NCBI RefSeq assembly: GCF_000213175.1
Contig: NW_009799103.1
Location: 2,783,343 to 2,847,342 of the forward strand
Reading direction: 5' to 3'
Length of the DNA stretch: 64,000 nt
Source of the DNA: Neurospora tetrasperma FGSC 2508
Lineage: Eukaryota; Ascomycota; Sordariomycetes; Sordariales; Sordariaceae
The notes below the pieces were generated by a model. The model ran no database searches and had not been told where the DNA came from. It saw only the letters and a program-made list of their open reading frames with translations. Shown here in pieces: positions 59,982-64,000 of this stretch; within the stretch, counting starts at the first letter, position 1; the number at the start of each line of letters is the position of its first letter. Both the position numbers and the translations under genes were made by a program.

Positions 59982-62489
59982 GGTGACTGATTTGGGGGGG
60001 TTGGCTTCTGAGAAAGTGAGAGGCCGTGTGAGGATTGAGGATGATGAAGGAAAGAAGGGAAAGACGAGAGGAAAGGAAAGGAAAGAGAAGAGGGGACTGA
60101 TGACTGAGATATAGAAGGAGGGGCACTGAGATCCAGGGTTGCTGGGCGACTTCGACTCAGTCAACCTCTGACGGGAATTCACTTTGAGTGGCTGCGCGGG
60201 CCCAGTCGCGGGTCCAGTCGCGGGCGGCGGCCGGGGGAGGGTGAAAGAAAAATTATTGGAACCCCGCCAACGTGCAGCTCCTCCAATTCGCAATCGCCCT
60301 CAGCTGCAAATCTACTGCCAAAAATCGCTAAAAACGTGACCATCCGCCGCACACTGCAAGGACGGGGCCCGATCTCCGGACCTCAGAACAAAGTCTGGGC
60401 CCCGCATTCGACATGGCTTTCTCCACCACATTGGTCACTGGCGTGAGCTGTTGCGGTCCATAATCCTGGTTATCGCAATACCGGGGGTTCGCTACCGGGC
60501 CATTGCAGGCGACGACGATGACTCTTCCTCTTCCAGATTTTGAGATCTGCGACTGAGTCTTGGCCTCATCGTCGCAGGTCTCTTCGCTCTCGTTTCCATT
60601 TCTCATTGTCGGCTCAGCCTGTGTTTCAATCCAGAGTTTTGGTTCAAATTTGTCTTTTTCGTATTTGTCTAGTGATACAGTTGAGCCCTGATGTGGTCAA
60701 GTTTGTTTTCATGGAAGCGTGGTTCTATAAGGACCTTTTTAAACAGAGAAGAAAACATCAGATTCCGGACCTCCCATTGATCTCACCTATCACAAAACAA
60801 AAAAAGGTGGCGAACAACACTCCCGTCGATCGTGTCCCGCCACATGTGCACCAATATGGCACTCTAATCACAGCGAGCAATAGCAAACCAAAAATAATTC
60901 ACAGATCAGAGCTCCCGCCTGGCCAGCTACCAGCCTGAAAACCCAGACAGTGTATAAGAGTCCTCTACACTACACACATTGTAGAAGTCCCGAGCCAACA
61001 CACAAACCACGCCAAATCAGGTTGAACTACACTATATATTCATGTCTAAAAGATTGACAGTGATACCACAACAGTACCTACCTGGATGCTATTCAGGCGA
61101 GTCAGGTTAGTACGTAGCGGTTGGAGATAAGATGAACCATTAGCTTATCGGCTTGAAGGATGACATGGGCATGACATCTCACCTGATACCAAGGCCAGTG
61201 TACACTACAACCACTCACACCTTCCCGTCAACACGGCACAGTCCGTCGTGCATCTTCACGTCAAGTTCGCGTACTGGTTGAGGTGCTTCTTTGAACTGGG
61301 CAGTGTTCCTGCCGGATGCCACAACTCGCAACAAATGGACTTTGAGAATGGACTCTACCTCTACCTGTGCGGAATCACATGTACCCTGCCTTATCGTCTT
61401 CAAGTTTTGATAACAACTCGAACAATTGCTCGATGCACTATTGAGAGCTACTTAAGCTTAGTGCTCCTCAGCTCAAAGCCAAAAGTATTGCCAGATGTCG
61501 GAGTCTCAGACAGCCATTGTCTTGTCCGCATCCGTGCTCAATGGCCTTCCATGCCTGTCTCCCCGTCCCTTCATGCGTTCTCGTTTCAGTCGTGTCGAGT
61601 CGAGCACTTCGCTTCTCAGTGAAAAGGAACGGTGAACCTCTCTGGCTCCATGGCAGACCGTTATGTAATCCATCGATGCCTTTTAAAGATGGCTAGCCCT
61701 TCGTCTCACTGGGTCCACCTCCGGTTTTGTCTGGGATAGAGTGGAAACACTTTTGCAAGCCATCCAATCATGACATGGCTAGCCGGGAAGCGAGGAGCGC
61801 CTTGTTTGCACCAGTTTGCGCTGATAGGGCCAGCGATCGCGACCCCAAGAAGCCCCTGCCTGCAGCGACCGGCCCTGGTCTTGGGTCACACGTCATTGGG
61901 TCACCAGGCACAGCAAGGTACGCGCAACCACTTCTGCCACTGGACCATCAAACTGAAGTGAAGGTGCGGGAGTGCCATCAGTCCGCATTCATCGATCCGG
62001 GCCTCCAGTGTGTAGTCGTAGGCAACCAGCCGCCACGCTCCTTTCCCCATGGCCGGTCACACACGAAACAGCAAGGGCCGCTGGTGGGAAATGGAAACAG
62101 GATGTGCAAGTCTATAACAGAATGTGTATGTAAATGCCCGCGTGGTCTGTTAATGTACTGTGTAGTCGTCTAGCGGCTTTGGTCGCCCTCGCCATCGTCC
62201 ACATCACACCCGCACCCGCCAGCAGCAGCTGAGGGTGCCTCTCCACTTCTGTCACTTTAACAGGCCCTGGGTCGACCTCCAACTCGCCTGGCTGCAACAT
62301 CCCGCACCACCCATAAGTAACCTCCGACCGACATCTCTCTTCCCGCCTTCTTTCTCTTTCCCACCCACTGTTGCTCTCCACTACAATTCTTACTTGTTGT
62401 CCCATCATCATCAACCAGGCATCTTATCATTTCGAAATCCGTCACCAGTCTTTCGTTACACGCTCGTTCTTGTCACTACAGTGCTCACG
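59982..62489. promoter_or_regulatory. Divergent intergenic region, SHMT / pep-4
   Basis: 2.5 kb between two divergent starts. The SHMT side has GA-rich sequence at 60030-60110. The pep-4 side (62170-62489) is CA/CT-rich, as in Neurospora leaders. No other gene found. Confidence 0.5.
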
Positions 62490-63812
<1,323 letters not shown>

Positions 63813-64000
63813 ATAGCCTTGAGAACGAAGTTTGGGTAACCTGTACTTGGAGAGCAGGAGTTGATGAGACTGTCACGTTGATCAAGTAGTTCTTAATGAC
63901 TGTATGATGATGGGAGGGCGCTGCGGCATTGGGTTTGTTTTCTTTTTTGCAGTATAATAGCAGTATCGGTATCTAGGATCAATGGCTCATTGAAGTCAGC
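63813..64000. other. 3' flank of pep-4
   Basis: 188 bases to the end of the window; 3' UTR and spacer. Nothing recognised. Confidence 0.5.

Noticed and set aside
60153-60162. TGACTGAGTC motif upstream of SHMT as a CPC-1 (Gcn4-type) site
   Set aside because: It does not match TGASTCA exactly and stands alone, so I do not claim regulation.

Overview
This is filamentous-fungal nuclear DNA. Genes are interrupted by short introns (about 57-116 bp, GT..AG, often with a CTAAC or CTGAC branch site), intergenic spacers are long and pyrimidine- or microsatellite-rich, codon third positions are GC-rich, and several proteins are typical of Pezizomycotina (NoxB-type NADPH oxidase, cytochrome b5-acyl-CoA dehydrogenase fusion, AUR1, a 21.3 kDa complex I subunit). 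Protein identities and gene order fit Neurospora crassa or a very close relative, probably linkage group VII. That attribution rests on recognising for (serine hydroxymethyltransferase), pep-4 (vacuolar protease A), nuo21.3b and camk-2 from memory; no database was searched.

Layout. 1-9.6 kb, all plus strand: nox-2, FEN1 (with a 5-nt exon) and the b5-acyl-CoA dehydrogenase. 9.6-12 kb: intergenic, with an 828-base run of N next to a 27-base C run. 12-15 kb, minus: a Nab3-like RNA-binding protein. 16.2-23.5 kb, plus: a mitochondrial GGQ release-factor-like protein, the RNA cytidine acetyltransferase NAT10/Kre33 and a CaM kinase. 23.5-30.9 kb: a gene-poor stretch holding microsatellites and a 483-bp element with 40-bp terminal inverted repeats. 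30.9-32.4 kb, plus: AUR1. 34.4-38.5 kb, minus: a Ubp2-type deubiquitinase. 39.9-40.9 kb, plus: complex I 21.3 kDa subunit. 41.8-44.3 kb, minus: a LETM1-domain protein and a RidA-family protein. 45-46.8 kb, plus: a ferric-reductase-like oxidoreductase. 47.2-48 kb, minus: a VanZ-like membrane protein. 50.4-54 kb, plus: SAGA subunit Spt7. 54.7-56.2 kb: two weakly supported small genes. 58.4-60 kb, minus: cytosolic SHMT. 62.5-63.8 kb, plus: vacuolar protease A.

The genes are mostly housekeeping and belong to separate pathways. There is no operon logic or metabolic cluster. Divergent pairs share promoters of roughly 0.7-2.5 kb: Nab3/release factor, Ubp2/nuo21.3b, RidA/ferric reductase, VanZ/Spt7 and SHMT/pep-4. 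Several products act in or near mitochondria (release factor, complex I subunit, LETM1-like protein), but that may be chance.

I found no convincing wholly new system. The points most worth a second look are the 5-nt exon in FEN1, the 483-bp inverted-repeat element, a frame-preserving and stop-free intron in the CaM kinase, an apparently split start codon in the Ubp2 gene, and a small spliced gene at 54.7 kb that single-frame ORF searches miss.
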